64,000 nt of DNA from Bacteroidales bacterium (GTDB lineage: Bacteria > Bacteroidota > Bacteroidia > Bacteroidales > F082), in the NCBI GenBank assembly GCA_023229135.1, contig JALNZT010000020.1, forward strand, positions 7,872 to 71,871. Direction: 5' to 3'. Positions 25,731 to 34,374 of this stretch are shown here, one piece after another. Under the pieces are notes generated by a model that ran no database searches, was not told where the DNA came from, and worked only from the letters and a program-made list of their open reading frames with translations. The position numbers and the translations under genes are program-made. How positions within the stretch are numbered: the first letter of the stretch is position 1; every line of letters begins with the position of its first letter.

Positions 25731-25774
25731 AAACACCTTATCGGGAAATGGAGTTCCTGATAAGGTGTTTTTTT
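25731..25774 (+). terminator. Rho-independent terminator of the hcp transcript
   Basis: A 12-bp perfect stem AAACACCTTATC/GATAAGGTGTTT, extended inward by GGGAA/TTCC pairing, is followed by seven Ts. It lies about 180 bases behind hcp. Confidence 0.88.
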
Positions 25775-25923
25775 GTTTATATCCCTGGGCAATGGCAATT
25801 TGAGTAAATAATTTTTTTTAGTAATATTGCTTGTGCTTTAGCTTAGATTTCATTATATTCGTGGGTTGTAAATTATTACAAAGTAAGCATTTGCCTATTT
25901 AACAACCTAAAAATTTAGTTGAA

Positions 25924-26343
25924 ATGAAAAAAATATGGATTTTACTTTTGCTTTGTGGGATGAGTATATACTCAATTGGACAAGTAGCAAGCAGCTACAC
26001 AATGATACTTAATGATGATACAACACCATTAAATGCTACTCTTGAAAATAAAAAAATTATAGTGAATTTTCAAAAGACTGATGTGCTTACCATAACTTTT
26101 AAGGAATTAAAAGCTGATATGCCAGATAAATCTGTTGAAATCACTACCGAATCAGCTGATGAAGTGATTCTTGTCGGGACATTTGGCCGGGATGATTTTA
26201 AAGAGGACAACACCTATGTTTTAAGTGTTTCATTCAGTAATTTACAGGAGAAATTGAATAATGCTAATTCAGACGAAGCTCATACGTTATCCATAAGAGA
26301 TAAAACTGGCCGTCAGAAACTATTAATGTTCAAGCTTTTATAA
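25924..26343 (+). CDS. Secreted protein of unknown function
   Basis: A 139-residue protein with a Sec signal peptide (MKKIWILLLLCGMSIYSIGQ, cleavage probably after SIG). The mature part of about 120 residues is beta-rich, with strands such as KKIIVNFQKTDVLTITF and TYVLSVSFSNLQ. No cysteine, metal site or named family is recognised. The segment before it has no clear -7 box. It stands alone between the hcp terminator and the AlbA_2 protein gene. Confidence 0.6.
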   Translation: MKKIWILLLLCGMSIYSIGQVASSYTMILNDDTTPLNATLENKKIIVNFQKTDVLTITFKELKADMPDKSVEITTESADEVILVGTFGRDDFKEDNTYVLSVSFSNLQEKLNNANSDEAHTLSIRDKTGRQKLLMFKLL

Positions 26344-26649
26344 TTAAGTGGTGTATAGGAATAATTGCTGAATAGTTATTTAGTATTTGCAATAAAAGCT
26401 CAAATACTAAATGTAGGCAAGCCCGTAACCGATAGGCAGCCAACAGCTTCAAAATGGCATATTTCGGCATGCTCAATGTGTGAAGGCGTTGTTTGTGGCC
26501 GCTCTATTTCAACGAATTAAGAGGAGGTGTTTAAATTAGGACAACTTTTATACTATTCCTGAATATGGATACACCCAGCTTGAAAGAAAACGATATCAAC
26601 CAAATACCAACTTTGTTTATATTCCGGAAATTACTTTAAATTTGAGGCT
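26344..26649. other. Non-coding gap, no recognised content
   Basis: This 306-base stretch contains no convincing open frame, hairpin terminator or known repeat. A more G+C-rich patch at about 26415-26510 stands out from the A+T-rich flanks and may be a decayed insertion. Confidence 0.4.
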
Positions 26650-28320
26650 ATGACACACTCAGAATTAGAACAAATCCTTCAACAACTTCGCAGCTTAAAA
26701 GCAGAAACCGAAGTTGTAGAGTTTAAGGAAGCCAAAACCGATTATGATTTTAGTAAGCTTGGAAAATATTTTTCTGCTTTAAGTAATGAAGCCAATCTGA
26801 AGGGAAAACATTACGCCTGGTTGGTTTTTGGAATTGAAAACAAACATCATGGCATTGTAAATAGTCGGTTTCGCCCAAACCGAAAAGATTTAGATAGCTT
26901 GAAAGGTGAGATAGCCAACAAAACTACCAACCGGATTACTTTTATCGAAATACATGAATTGCAGCATACTGAAGGCAGAGTGGTAATGTTTCAAATACCC
27001 GCTGCTCCAAAAGGGTTCCCTGTCGCTTTTGATGGTCATTATTATGGTCGTGATGGCGAAGAATTAGTTCCACTTAATCTGGAGGAAATTGAAAGGATTA
27101 GGGCGCAGTCAATTACTGAAGACTGGAGTTCTGCAATTGTTTCTGGTGCAGGCATGGAAGATTTGGATGAAGAAGCAATAAGAGTAGCCCGAGCTAATTT
27201 TAAAAATAAATTTCCTGAAAAAGCAGCAGAAGTTGACCGATGGGATGATGCTAGATTTCTGAACAAAGTAAAAATCACAATTAAGGGAAAGATTACAAGA
27301 ACTGCCATTTTGCTTTTAGGCAAAGAAGAATCGGAACATTTTATAAATCCAGCCGAAGCAAAAATAAGATGGCTACTAAAAGATTTAAACGGAAATGATA
27401 AAGACTATTTGATTGAAAGCTGCCCTATTTTGCTGGCAGTTGATAAAATATATGCTAAAATCCGAAACCTTAAATATCGCTATATTAAAGATGGAACTTT
27501 ATTCCCGGAAGAAGTAAATCAATATGAACCATATTCAATACGTGAAGCAATTAATAATTGCATTGCCCATCAGGATTACACAAAACACGGTAGGATTAAC
27601 GTGGTTGAAATGGACGACCAATTGATGTTTACCAATTTGGGGAGTTTTATCCCGGGGAGCGTGGAAAAAGTAGTTAAAGAAGATGCTCCTGAAGAACATT
27701 ACCGTAATCGTTTTTTAGCATCTGCTATGTTTAATCTTAAAATGGTTGACACTGCCGGAGGTGGTATTAGAAAGATATTCAATTTTCAAAGAGAACGCTT
27801 TTTCCCAATGCCTGATTATGATTTAAGTGGAGGAAAAGTTAAAGTAACTATATCGGGGAAAGTTTTGGATATGGACTATGCTCGATTATTGGCCAGGAAT
27901 AAGGATTTGGCTTTGGAAGAAATTATTATGTTGGATAAGGTACAGAAAAAACAACCCCTGACAGCTTTCGAAGAAAAACTGCTTAAATCTAAAAAACTTA
28001 TTGAAGGTAGAAAACCCAACTATTATATAGGTATCAAAGTTGCACAAAAAACCGGACAAAAGGCATCTTATTCTAAAAACAAAGCTTTTGACAAGGGCTA
28101 TTATTTGGACTTGATACGAAAAGCTATTAGAGAACATGGGCTTTTGGAAAGAGCTGATGTAGATGAATTACTTTGGAAAAAGTTGCCGGATTGGATGGAT
28201 GATAAACAGAAGAAGAACAAGATTGGGAACTTGCTTTCAGAACTTAGAATGAAAGGTAAGATTCGTAATATTGGTTCATATAGTAAATCACAATGGACAA
28301 TTGTAAATGAAAATAATTAG
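26650..28320 (+). CDS. AlbA_2/Schlafen-type ATP-binding protein (RecG-like regulator family)
   Basis: A 556-residue protein. The N-terminal AlbA_2 domain contains ETEVVEFKEAKTDYDFSKLGKYFSALSNEA-like sequence (~19-48) and WLVFGIENKHHGIVNS. A middle region (~200-400) has REAINNCIAHQDYTKHGRINVVE, the GHKL-like HATPase_c_4 segment typical of these proteins (given here by position, ~301-323). The C-terminus is a probable winged helix (LLWKKLPDWMDD, KIGNLLSELRMKGKIRN). Such proteins are annotated as putative DNA binding or RecG-like and are frequent in accessory and defence regions. The molecular function is unsettled. Confidence 0.75.
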   Translation: MTHSELEQILQQLRSLKAETEVVEFKEAKTDYDFSKLGKYFSALSNEANLKGKHYAWLVFGIENKHHGIVNSRFRPNRKDLDSLKGEIANKTTNRITFIEIHELQHTEGRVVMFQIPAAPKGFPVAFDGHYYGRDGEELVPLNLEEIERIRAQSITEDWSSAIVSGAGMEDLDEEAIRVARANFKNKFPEKAAEVDRWDDARFLNKVKITIKGKITRTAILLLGKEESEHFINPAEAKIRWLLKDLNGNDKDYLIESCPILLAVDKIYAKIRNLKYRYIKDGTLFPEEVNQYEPYSIREAINNCIAHQDYTKHGRINVVEMDDQLMFTNLGSFIPGSVEKVVKEDAPEEHYRNRFLASAMFNLKMVDTAGGGIRKIFNFQRERFFPMPDYDLSGGKVKVTISGKVLDMDYARLLARNKDLALEEIIMLDKVQKKQPLTAFEEKLLKSKKLIEGRKPNYYIGIKVAQKTGQKASYSKNKAFDKGYYLDLIRKAIREHGLLERADVDELLWKKLPDWMDDKQKKNKIGNLLSELRMKGKIRNIGSYSKSQWTIVNENN

Positions 28321-28441
28321 AGATGTATTAAGAGAGGAGTTAAGAGAGGAGTTAAGAGAAGAATTAAGAGAGGAATTAAGAGAGGAATTAAGAGAGGAAT
28401 TAATAAACGTTTTGATGGTCAGTGAATTAAATACTAAATAG
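28307..28441 (+). CDS. Possible 44-residue coiled-coil peptide, (LREE)6
   Basis: An ATG at 28307, inside the last codons of the preceding gene, opens a 44-codon frame: MKIIRDV, then six perfect LREE units, then a short tail ending at TAG 28439-28441. The repeat would form a highly charged amphipathic helix. The overlap with the upstream stop allows coupled translation. It may instead be a chance reading of a DNA repeat; no homologue is known to me. A degenerate LEE-like stretch continues towards 28530 with stops. Confidence 0.35.
   Translation: MKIIRDVLREELREELREELREELREELREELINVLMVSELNTK
28328..28399. repeat. 12-bp tandem repeat, six units
   Basis: The unit TTAAGAGAGGA(G/A) occurs six times in a row with only two kinds of substitution (G/A at the last base and one GAAGAA). 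The period of 12 keeps a reading frame in both flanking directions. It can change copy number by slippage. Confidence 0.85.
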
Positions 28442-28531
28442 ATTTTAATTAACACTTTTAATTAAATGAGTTATTAAAAGAACAATTAGAAGAAAAGTTA
28501 TAAAAGAAATTAGAAGAAAGAGTTAGAAAAA

Positions 28532-29308
28532 ATGACAAAACCTTACAACAATTTCGCGCTTTCGTTAAGTGGAGGAGGTGCACGCGGCATCTTTCACGCC
28601 GGATTTTTACAGGCACTCGATGAGGCAAAGCTAAAACCCGAGGCGATTGCCGGTGCCAGCATGGGCGCTATCGTCGGGGCTTTTTATGCCGCCGGTGTTA
28701 GTCCGCGCGATATGCTAAAAGCCATCAAAACACCTAACCTGATGCACTTCCGGAGCTGGTTAGGCCTCAAAGGCGGAATTGGTTCGATGGCGGTTATGCG
28801 AGAGCAGCTTTTTATTACTACCGGCGTTGATAATTTCGATCAGCTGATTATTCCGCTCACCGTTTCAGTTACCAATATCAATACCGGGAAAAATGAACTG
28901 ATTTCAAGTGGAAATTTATTGGATGCTGTGGCAGCATCTGCTTCTATTCCAATTATTTTTGTTCCGGTTAAAATCGGAAATCATTATTATTTAGATGGTG
29001 GCTTAACCATAAATATGCCCGCCAAATGTTTAGAAAAAAAAGGCCGTCCGATAATCGGTTTGGATTGTAATTACTTGGCAGAAAATGACTTGGATTACAG
29101 CAGCTTGATGCCCGTTATTGAGCGCACATTACGCATTGCTGCCAACTACGCCATGCACGACCAAATAAAAGCCTGCACGGTATATATTTCCTCAGAAAAA
29201 ATGAAGGATTATCACACCTTTGACTTTGAAAAAGCCAATGAAATATTTGATATTGGTTATGCTTCCGGGCTTCAAAAAATCCCTGAAATAAAACAGCTGC
29301 TAATTTAG
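28532..29308 (+). CDS. Patatin-like phospholipase (RssA/NTE type)
   Basis: A 258-residue cytoplasmic patatin. The oxyanion glycine motif SGGGARGIFHAG is at ~11-22. The nucleophile elbow GASMG is at ~44-48 with Ser46. The catalytic Asp is in DGG (~155-157). It hydrolyses lipid acyl esters, and the short single-domain form without signal peptide resembles RssA. The substrate is unknown. It has no close operon partner: the 12-bp repeat lies upstream and a regulated promoter downstream. Confidence 0.9.
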   Translation: MTKPYNNFALSLSGGGARGIFHAGFLQALDEAKLKPEAIAGASMGAIVGAFYAAGVSPRDMLKAIKTPNLMHFRSWLGLKGGIGSMAVMREQLFITTGVDNFDQLIIPLTVSVTNINTGKNELISSGNLLDAVAASASIPIIFVPVKIGNHYYLDGGLTINMPAKCLEKKGRPIIGLDCNYLAENDLDYSSLMPVIERTLRIAANYAMHDQIKACTVYISSEKMKDYHTFDFEKANEIFDIGYASGLQKIPEIKQLLI

Positions 29309-29403
29309 TGATAACAGTGCTTTTCGAGCTTTCTATTCTAAATAGTATTGGAATTAGTTCAATAATAAGACTTTATATTTAGAATGCTTTTTAATAAGAA
29401 AAC

Positions 29404-29437
29404 AAGTATATAAATACCTAAATAAGTATTAATTTTG
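29404..29437 (+). promoter_or_regulatory. Promoter and operator of the DUF1858 operon
   Basis: AAGTATATAAATACC (29404-29418) differs at one base from the site before the porin gene. A perfect -7 box TAATTTTG lies at 29430-29437, 16 bases before the start codon. The site takes the place of the -33 element, so it could be bound by a repressor or by an activator. Confidence 0.55.
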
Positions 29438-29453
29438 CTGAAAATATAGATAA

Positions 29454-30677
29454 ATGGCCTATTTTAAAGCAGAAGACAGCTTGTTTGAGATCACCGAAAA
29501 ACATCCACAAACTATTAAGGTATTCGTGGAGCAGGGTTTCGAACAATTAGCCGACGAGCAAAAACGTGCTACGCTTGGCAAAGCACTGAGGCTCAATATA
29601 GCACTTGCAATGCGGAATATTGATGAAGCCGCCTTCGCTGAATTGCTAAATCAGGCAATCGAAGGCACAAACGGCAATAACGCAGCTGTTGATTCTTCAA
29701 AAAAAATAAATATCAAAGGCTTGCTGCCTTGCCCTGTGCGTTTGCCGTTGCAGGAAGCTCTGGATGAATTTATTGAAAACAATACCGAAGACATCCATAT
29801 TAAAGCACAGCTAAAAGCGGCTTCAATGGGTTTGGACTGGATCAAAGACGAGATTTTGTCGGCAGAAAAAATCGATAGGCTGGATGATATTTATATTTCT
29901 GCCGGCTTCGATATGTTTTTTGAGGATAGCTATTTTGGGCGCTTCATCAAAAGCGGTGAATATGCTGATCCACTGCCCTGGAAACAGATTAACAGCGACT
30001 TTGATCATGATAGCCTGCGCCTGAAAGATCCAAAAAGTCGCTATGGTATTATCGCTGTTGTGCCAGCGGTGTTTTTGGTGAACACTCAAATTATTGGCGA
30101 CAGGCCGATGCCACAAAGCTGGGAAGACCTGCTCGATCCCGTTTTCGCTAACAGCATAAGCCTGCCTGTTTCTGACTTCGATTTGTTTAACGCGATTTTG
30201 CTCACTTTGAGTCAGCGCTATGGAACGGAAGCCATCACGGCTTTGGGGAAAAATATGCAACAAAGCTTGCATCCCGCGCAAATGCTGAAATCTGACCGCA
30301 GTAAAAACCAAAAACCGGCAATAACTATTATGCCCTATTTCTTTACCAAGATGGCCAAGTCCGGAGGCGTAATGCAGGCTGTCTGGCCCAAAGACGGTGC
30401 CATTATCAGCCCGATTTTTGCCATCGGGAAAGCCAATCGCTTTTCGCAGATGGAAAAGCTGGCCGACTTTTTAGGTTCGATGAAGCTGGCTGAAATCCTT
30501 TCGCATCAAGGGCTTTTCCCTTCTCTAAATCCTGATATCGACAATAAAGTCCCCAAAGAAAATGCTTATATGTGGCTGGGTTGGGATTATATTGACACCC
30601 ACAACCTTGATCAGGAATTTAAAAATTGTGATAAATTATTCAATGATGCGCACAACCTAAAAACGGTAAAATCATGA
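29454..30677 (+). CDS. Cytoplasmic substrate-binding-like protein with DUF1858 domain
   Basis: A 407-residue protein with no signal peptide. Residues ~1-65 match DUF1858 (DSLFEITEKHPQTIKVFVEQGFEQL). From about 80 on it resembles a class II periplasmic solute-binding protein: IKGLLPCPVRLPLQEALDEF, YGIIAVVPAVFLVNTQIIGDRPMPQSWEDL-like sequence (given by position, ~195-224) and the AVWPKDGAIISPIFAIGK segment (~310-327). A solute-binding fold kept in the cytoplasm suggests a sensor or carrier, not uptake. Its stop overlaps the GTPase start in ATGA. It is the first gene of a four-gene operon behind an Rrf2-like operator. The ligand is unknown. Confidence 0.78.
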   Translation: MAYFKAEDSLFEITEKHPQTIKVFVEQGFEQLADEQKRATLGKALRLNIALAMRNIDEAAFAELLNQAIEGTNGNNAAVDSSKKINIKGLLPCPVRLPLQEALDEFIENNTEDIHIKAQLKAASMGLDWIKDEILSAEKIDRLDDIYISAGFDMFFEDSYFGRFIKSGEYADPLPWKQINSDFDHDSLRLKDPKSRYGIIAVVPAVFLVNTQIIGDRPMPQSWEDLLDPVFANSISLPVSDFDLFNAILLTLSQRYGTEAITALGKNMQQSLHPAQMLKSDRSKNQKPAITIMPYFFTKMAKSGGVMQAVWPKDGAIISPIFAIGKANRFSQMEKLADFLGSMKLAEILSHQGLFPSLNPDIDNKVPKENAYMWLGWDYIDTHNLDQEFKNCDKLFNDAHNLKTVKS

Positions 30678-31372
30678 ACTTAGTAACGATATCCGGCCCA
30701 CCTTCATCCGGCAAAACTGCGGTAACTATTAAGGCAGCCGAAAACCTGATGAAAAGAGGTGTAAAAGTAGGTGCAGTAAAATTCGACTGCCTACATACCG
30801 ATGATGACCTGGCCTATGAAAAAGCCGGGATCCCTGTGAAAAAAGGACTTTCAGGCAGTTTGTGCCCCGACCATTATTTTGTTTCCAATATCGAAGCCGT
30901 TACCGATTGGGGCATCAAGGAAGGCTTTGACCTGCTTGTTTCCGAAAGTGCCGGCTTATGCAACCGCTGCTCTCCTTATATCAAGGAAATCAAAGCGGTA
31001 TGCGTAATCGACAACCTTAGCGGCATCAATACGCCCAAAAAAATCGGGCCTATGTTGCGCATGGCCGACATCGTGGTCATAACCAAAGGCGATATTGTTT
31101 CGCAAGCCGAACGCGAAGTGTTTGCTGCCGGCGTTTATGCCGTAAATCCTGGTGCTATAATTATGCATATCAATGGATTAACCGGACAGGGTGCTTACGA
31201 GTTCAGTACCTTGCTTTATGATGAAAAAATAAAAATAGATACTTTAAAAGGACGCAAATTGAGATTTTCAATGCCTTCGGCACTTTGTTCGTATTGCCTG
31301 GGCGAAACCCGCATTGGCGAATCATATCAGATGGGAAATGTACGCAAAATTAATCTAGACGAAAAAGCATGA
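30674..31372 (+). CDS. HypB/UreG-like GTPase with cysteine motifs
   Basis: A 232-residue SIMIBI-type P-loop GTPase. Walker A is SGPPSSGKTAVTIKA (~7-21). The segment LLVSESAGLCNRC (~93-105) corresponds to the HypB ENVGNLVC region, and MADIVVITKGD (~133-143) is the base-recognition part. Cysteines that could bind metal occur in KFDCLHTDDD, SLCPDHY, LCNRC and near the C-terminus in ALCSYC. HypB, UreG and CooC relatives insert nickel into enzymes. Here no hydrogenase, urease or CODH is nearby, so the client is unknown. It overlaps both neighbours by 4 bases. Confidence 0.75.
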   Translation: MNLVTISGPPSSGKTAVTIKAAENLMKRGVKVGAVKFDCLHTDDDLAYEKAGIPVKKGLSGSLCPDHYFVSNIEAVTDWGIKEGFDLLVSESAGLCNRCSPYIKEIKAVCVIDNLSGINTPKKIGPMLRMADIVVITKGDIVSQAEREVFAAGVYAVNPGAIIMHINGLTGQGAYEFSTLLYDEKIKIDTLKGRKLRFSMPSALCSYCLGETRIGESYQMGNVRKINLDEKA

Positions 31373-32373
31373 ACCAACAGGAAATACTGAGATACAGTCC
31401 GAAAGAATTGCTAAATATTTATCCATTTTTAGAAGCATTTTTTGCCGGTCAAAGCTGGATTTTGAAGCTGGATCAACAACAGAAACTTGGCCTGCTTTTA
31501 GAACAAGTCGATGAAGAACAGCAGGAAGATTATGCCTTTGATAAGGCTGATTTTATTGGTCAACTGAGTGATTTTATCAGCCAGATGGAAACTTTTATGG
31601 GCAAAAAGGATAAAGCAGTGGAAACCTTGATGGTTTTGCCCGGCCAAAATAAAAGCGGCGAGGCGGAGACTTTTTCTGAGCTGATTTTTAAAACCCAAAC
31701 CATCACAAGTATTGTAGGGCCAACGGGATCGGGGAAAAGCCGGCTGTTGGCAGATATTGAATGGGTTGCGCAGGCCGATACGCCAACGATGCGTAGGGTG
31801 CTGATCAATAATGAAAAGCCCGATACAAGCTGGCGTTTTTCAGGCAATAAAAAACTGGTTGCTCAACTTTCGCAGAACATGAATTTTGTGATGGATTTGA
31901 GTGTGATTGAGTTTTTGGAACTGCATGCTAAAAGCCGTATGGTCGCCAATTCCGATGAGCTGATTAGACGTATTATTGATGCTGCCAACGAATTAGTAGG
32001 CGAAAAATTTGAACGCTACATGCCGATTACTTCGCTTAGCGGCGGGCAATCACGCGCTTTAATGATTGCCGATACCGCCTTGCTAAGTCAGTCGCCGGTG
32101 GTTTTGATTGACGAAATTGAAAATGCAGGTATCGACCGCAAAAAGGCACTAAAAATCCTCACCGGAGAAGATAAAATCGTGTTGATGGCTACCCACGATC
32201 CTATTTTAGCCTTGATGGCCGATCAGCGCATCGTGATAAAAAATGGTGGAATCTACAAAGTTATCCAAACCAGTGAAGCCGAAAAAGCCATGCTTGCCGA
32301 GCTTGAAAAGGCCGACCAAAAACTGCAACTGCTCAGGATGAGTTTGCGGCAGGGCGAAATTTTAGCAGAATAA
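31369..32373 (+). CDS. Soluble ABC-type ATPase with N-terminal helical domain
   Basis: A 334-residue ABC ATPase without a membrane partner. Residues ~1-80 form a helical domain (YSPKELLNIYPFLEAFF) distantly like DUF1858. Walker A is VGPTGSGKSRLLAD (~114-127), the signature is SLSGGQSRALM (~222-232), Walker B is VVLIDEIENAG (~243-253) and the H-loop is in MATHDP. All ATPase motifs are intact. No permease is found in the operon, so the protein probably works in the cytoplasm with the solute-binding-like protein and the GTPase. The start overlaps the GTPase stop in ATGA. Confidence 0.78.
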   Translation: MNQQEILRYSPKELLNIYPFLEAFFAGQSWILKLDQQQKLGLLLEQVDEEQQEDYAFDKADFIGQLSDFISQMETFMGKKDKAVETLMVLPGQNKSGEAETFSELIFKTQTITSIVGPTGSGKSRLLADIEWVAQADTPTMRRVLINNEKPDTSWRFSGNKKLVAQLSQNMNFVMDLSVIEFLELHAKSRMVANSDELIRRIIDAANELVGEKFERYMPITSLSGGQSRALMIADTALLSQSPVVLIDEIENAGIDRKKALKILTGEDKIVLMATHDPILALMADQRIVIKNGGIYKVIQTSEAEKAMLAELEKADQKLQLLRMSLRQGEILAE

Positions 32374-32404
32374 CCAAATTACTTTTACTACAAATATTGA
32401 ATTT

Positions 32405-32653
32405 ATGATGTCACATGACGGCTGCTCCGCCAGCTTCGAAAATGGAAAAATGGTTGCCGACAAAGTGCGGCAAATGGGCTTCGACCAGCAGATGATGCCG
32501 ATGGCTTTTGAGATTGCCTGCGAAAACTGTGGTAAGGATTTTGAAATGGACTGTTTTGAATCACACTGTCCGCATTGCGATATGGTGTATGCCGTTACGC
32601 CTTGTCATGCCTTCGATCCTACAAATATCAAAGCTGCCGGAATTAGTTACTAA
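32405..32653 (+). CDS. Small zinc-ribbon protein
   Basis: An 82-residue protein with two CxxC-type knuckles: CENCGKDF (~39-46) and SHCPHCDM (~54-61), plus Cys51 and Cys68. The spacing suits a zinc ribbon. The N-terminus has SHDGCSASFENGKMVADKV, with another cysteine. No known family is recognised. It follows the ABC ATPase after 31 bases and probably ends that operon. It could deliver or hold a metal for the system; this is inference from the cysteines and neighbours. Confidence 0.7.
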   Translation: MMSHDGCSASFENGKMVADKVRQMGFDQQMMPMAFEIACENCGKDFEMDCFESHCPHCDMVYAVTPCHAFDPTNIKAAGISY

Positions 32654-32739
32654 CTGATTGAAATAGGCTTTATAACTCGCTTGGTTTTGGATAATAATGT
32701 TTATTCAGAAAAGGTGAAAATGACCTAAAACCAGACTGT

Positions 32740-34248
32740 TTGATGAGAAAATGGAAATGGATTCATAAGTGGTTTTCGCTCGTTTTGGGTGTTTTTATAC
32801 TCCTTTGGGCGCTTTCCGGAATCGTTTTAAACCACCGCCCGCTGGTGAGTGCTGTTGATGTAAGCCGAAATTGGCTGCCCGAAGTTTATCAGTACAAAAA
32901 CTGGAATAACGCTTCTATTCGCGGCGGTCTGCGATTGGGAGCCGACAGCCTGCTTATGTATGGTAATGCCGGAATCTGGCTTACCGATACGACTTTTACC
33001 AGCTATCAAAAATTTGATTTAGGTTTTAAGGCCGGAGCCGATAGCCGCAAAATCAATAAGCTTTTCAAAACTAAGGCCGGAATTCTTTTTGCCGGAACGC
33101 AATCTGGCTTGTATCGCTTTGATGTGCAGCAACATAAATGGGAACATATCCCATTCGATTTGCCTGACGAAAGGATTGTGGATATCACGGCTCGTGGAGA
33201 AAAAGTAGTGTTTCTTAGCCGCTCCGAGGTAATTATTGCCGATGACCGTTATGACGCTCCCGAATATGCTCGTTTTGAACTACCACGTGCGGTTAATGAT
33301 GATGGTCGCGCCTCGCTTTTTCGCACACTTTGGGTGCTACACAGCGGCGAAATCTACGGCAAGCTTGGCGTGCTTTTCGTTGATTTGTTGGGCCTGCTAT
33401 TGATATTTTTGGTGGTGAGCGGATATATTTACTTCTTTTATCCCAAATGGATCAGGAAGCGTAAAAGGAAGTCGAGGCCGACAAAAACCTGGCTGAATCA
33501 GTTGAAGTTTAACCAGAAATGGCACAATAAAATCGGGATATGGATTGTTGGCTTTCTGATTTTCAATACGCTTACCGGCATTTTCCTGCGCCCGCCCTTA
33601 CTCATAGCTATTGCCGAATCAAAAGTGGGTAAAATACCGTTCTCTAGCTTAAACAATCCCAATCCATGGCATGACAAGTTGCGGATGATTCATTGGAATG
33701 AAGCCGGAAATTATTGGCTTATCGGATCTAATGAAGGTTTATACAAGGCGCAAGCGGATTTTTCAGGGAGTCTTGTGCCCTTTCAAAAGCAGCCGCCTTT
33801 GTCGGTGATGGGCATCAATGTTTTTGAACAGTTAGAAGCCGAGATATTTGTTGTTGGCTCTTTTAATGGTTTATTTTTCTGGCAGCCTGAGTCTGGTTAT
33901 GTGCGTGATATGATAAGCGGAGAACTACCAAAAGAAAAATCATCAGCCGGGTCACCTTTGGGTGATTACCTCATTTCCGGCTTGATTCGTTTGCCCAATC
34001 ATAACCTCATTTTCGAGTATAATAAAGGACTGATAGAACATGATATCCCCATGCCGGCAGCAATTTCCAATGAGCCTATGCCGCTTTGGAATTTTGCCCT
34101 CGAAATACATACCGGTAGGATTTTCCAGGGGATGATTGGCGATTTTTATATCCTTATTATCCCGCTTTTCGGTAGCGCTGTGTTATTGATTTTGGTGGCG
34201 GGGCTTATTCGCTGGCTGAAAAAGTATCGGAGGAAGAGAGTTATTTAG
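32740..34248 (+). CDS. PepSY-associated membrane protein
   Basis: A 502-residue inner membrane protein. It begins KWIHKWFSLVLGVFILLWALSG (location ~4-25), the typical first helix of PepSY-TM proteins with His residues. Other membrane segments are at ~215-235 (VDLLGLLLIFLVVSGYIYFF), ~262-280 (KIGIWIVGFLIFNTLTGIF) and near the C-terminus. Periplasmic parts show beta-propeller-like strands (LLMYGNAGIWLTD, AGTQSGLYRFDV). Family members transfer electrons or handle iron in the periplasm. Its place before nrfHA suggests a redox or haem-related role, which is not proven. Confidence 0.75.
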   Translation: MMRKWKWIHKWFSLVLGVFILLWALSGIVLNHRPLVSAVDVSRNWLPEVYQYKNWNNASIRGGLRLGADSLLMYGNAGIWLTDTTFTSYQKFDLGFKAGADSRKINKLFKTKAGILFAGTQSGLYRFDVQQHKWEHIPFDLPDERIVDITARGEKVVFLSRSEVIIADDRYDAPEYARFELPRAVNDDGRASLFRTLWVLHSGEIYGKLGVLFVDLLGLLLIFLVVSGYIYFFYPKWIRKRKRKSRPTKTWLNQLKFNQKWHNKIGIWIVGFLIFNTLTGIFLRPPLLIAIAESKVGKIPFSSLNNPNPWHDKLRMIHWNEAGNYWLIGSNEGLYKAQADFSGSLVPFQKQPPLSVMGINVFEQLEAEIFVVGSFNGLFFWQPESGYVRDMISGELPKEKSSAGSPLGDYLISGLIRLPNHNLIFEYNKGLIEHDIPMPAAISNEPMPLWNFALEIHTGRIFQGMIGDFYILIIPLFGSAVLLILVAGLIRWLKKYRRKRVI

Positions 34249-34283
34249 ACTAGTTTTAAACTAGGCGTGCCGTACGATTTTGC

Positions 34284-34336
34284 TTGCCCATAACTTTACG
34301 TATAATTATATTTGTACCATAATGTAATTTAATTAC
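34284..34336 (+). promoter_or_regulatory. nrfHA promoter with palindromic operator
   Basis: A -33 TTG (34284-34286), a 20-base spacer and the -7 box TATATTTG (34307-34314) fit the Bacteroidota promoter well. The palindrome GTAATTTAATTAC (34324-34336) follows at the expected transcription start. It resembles GTAATTAATTAC at the Rrf2 gene but has one more base in the centre. Confidence 0.6.
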
Positions 34337-34374
34337 TCAATTACTGAAATAGAGTACTAACATCCAATTATACT

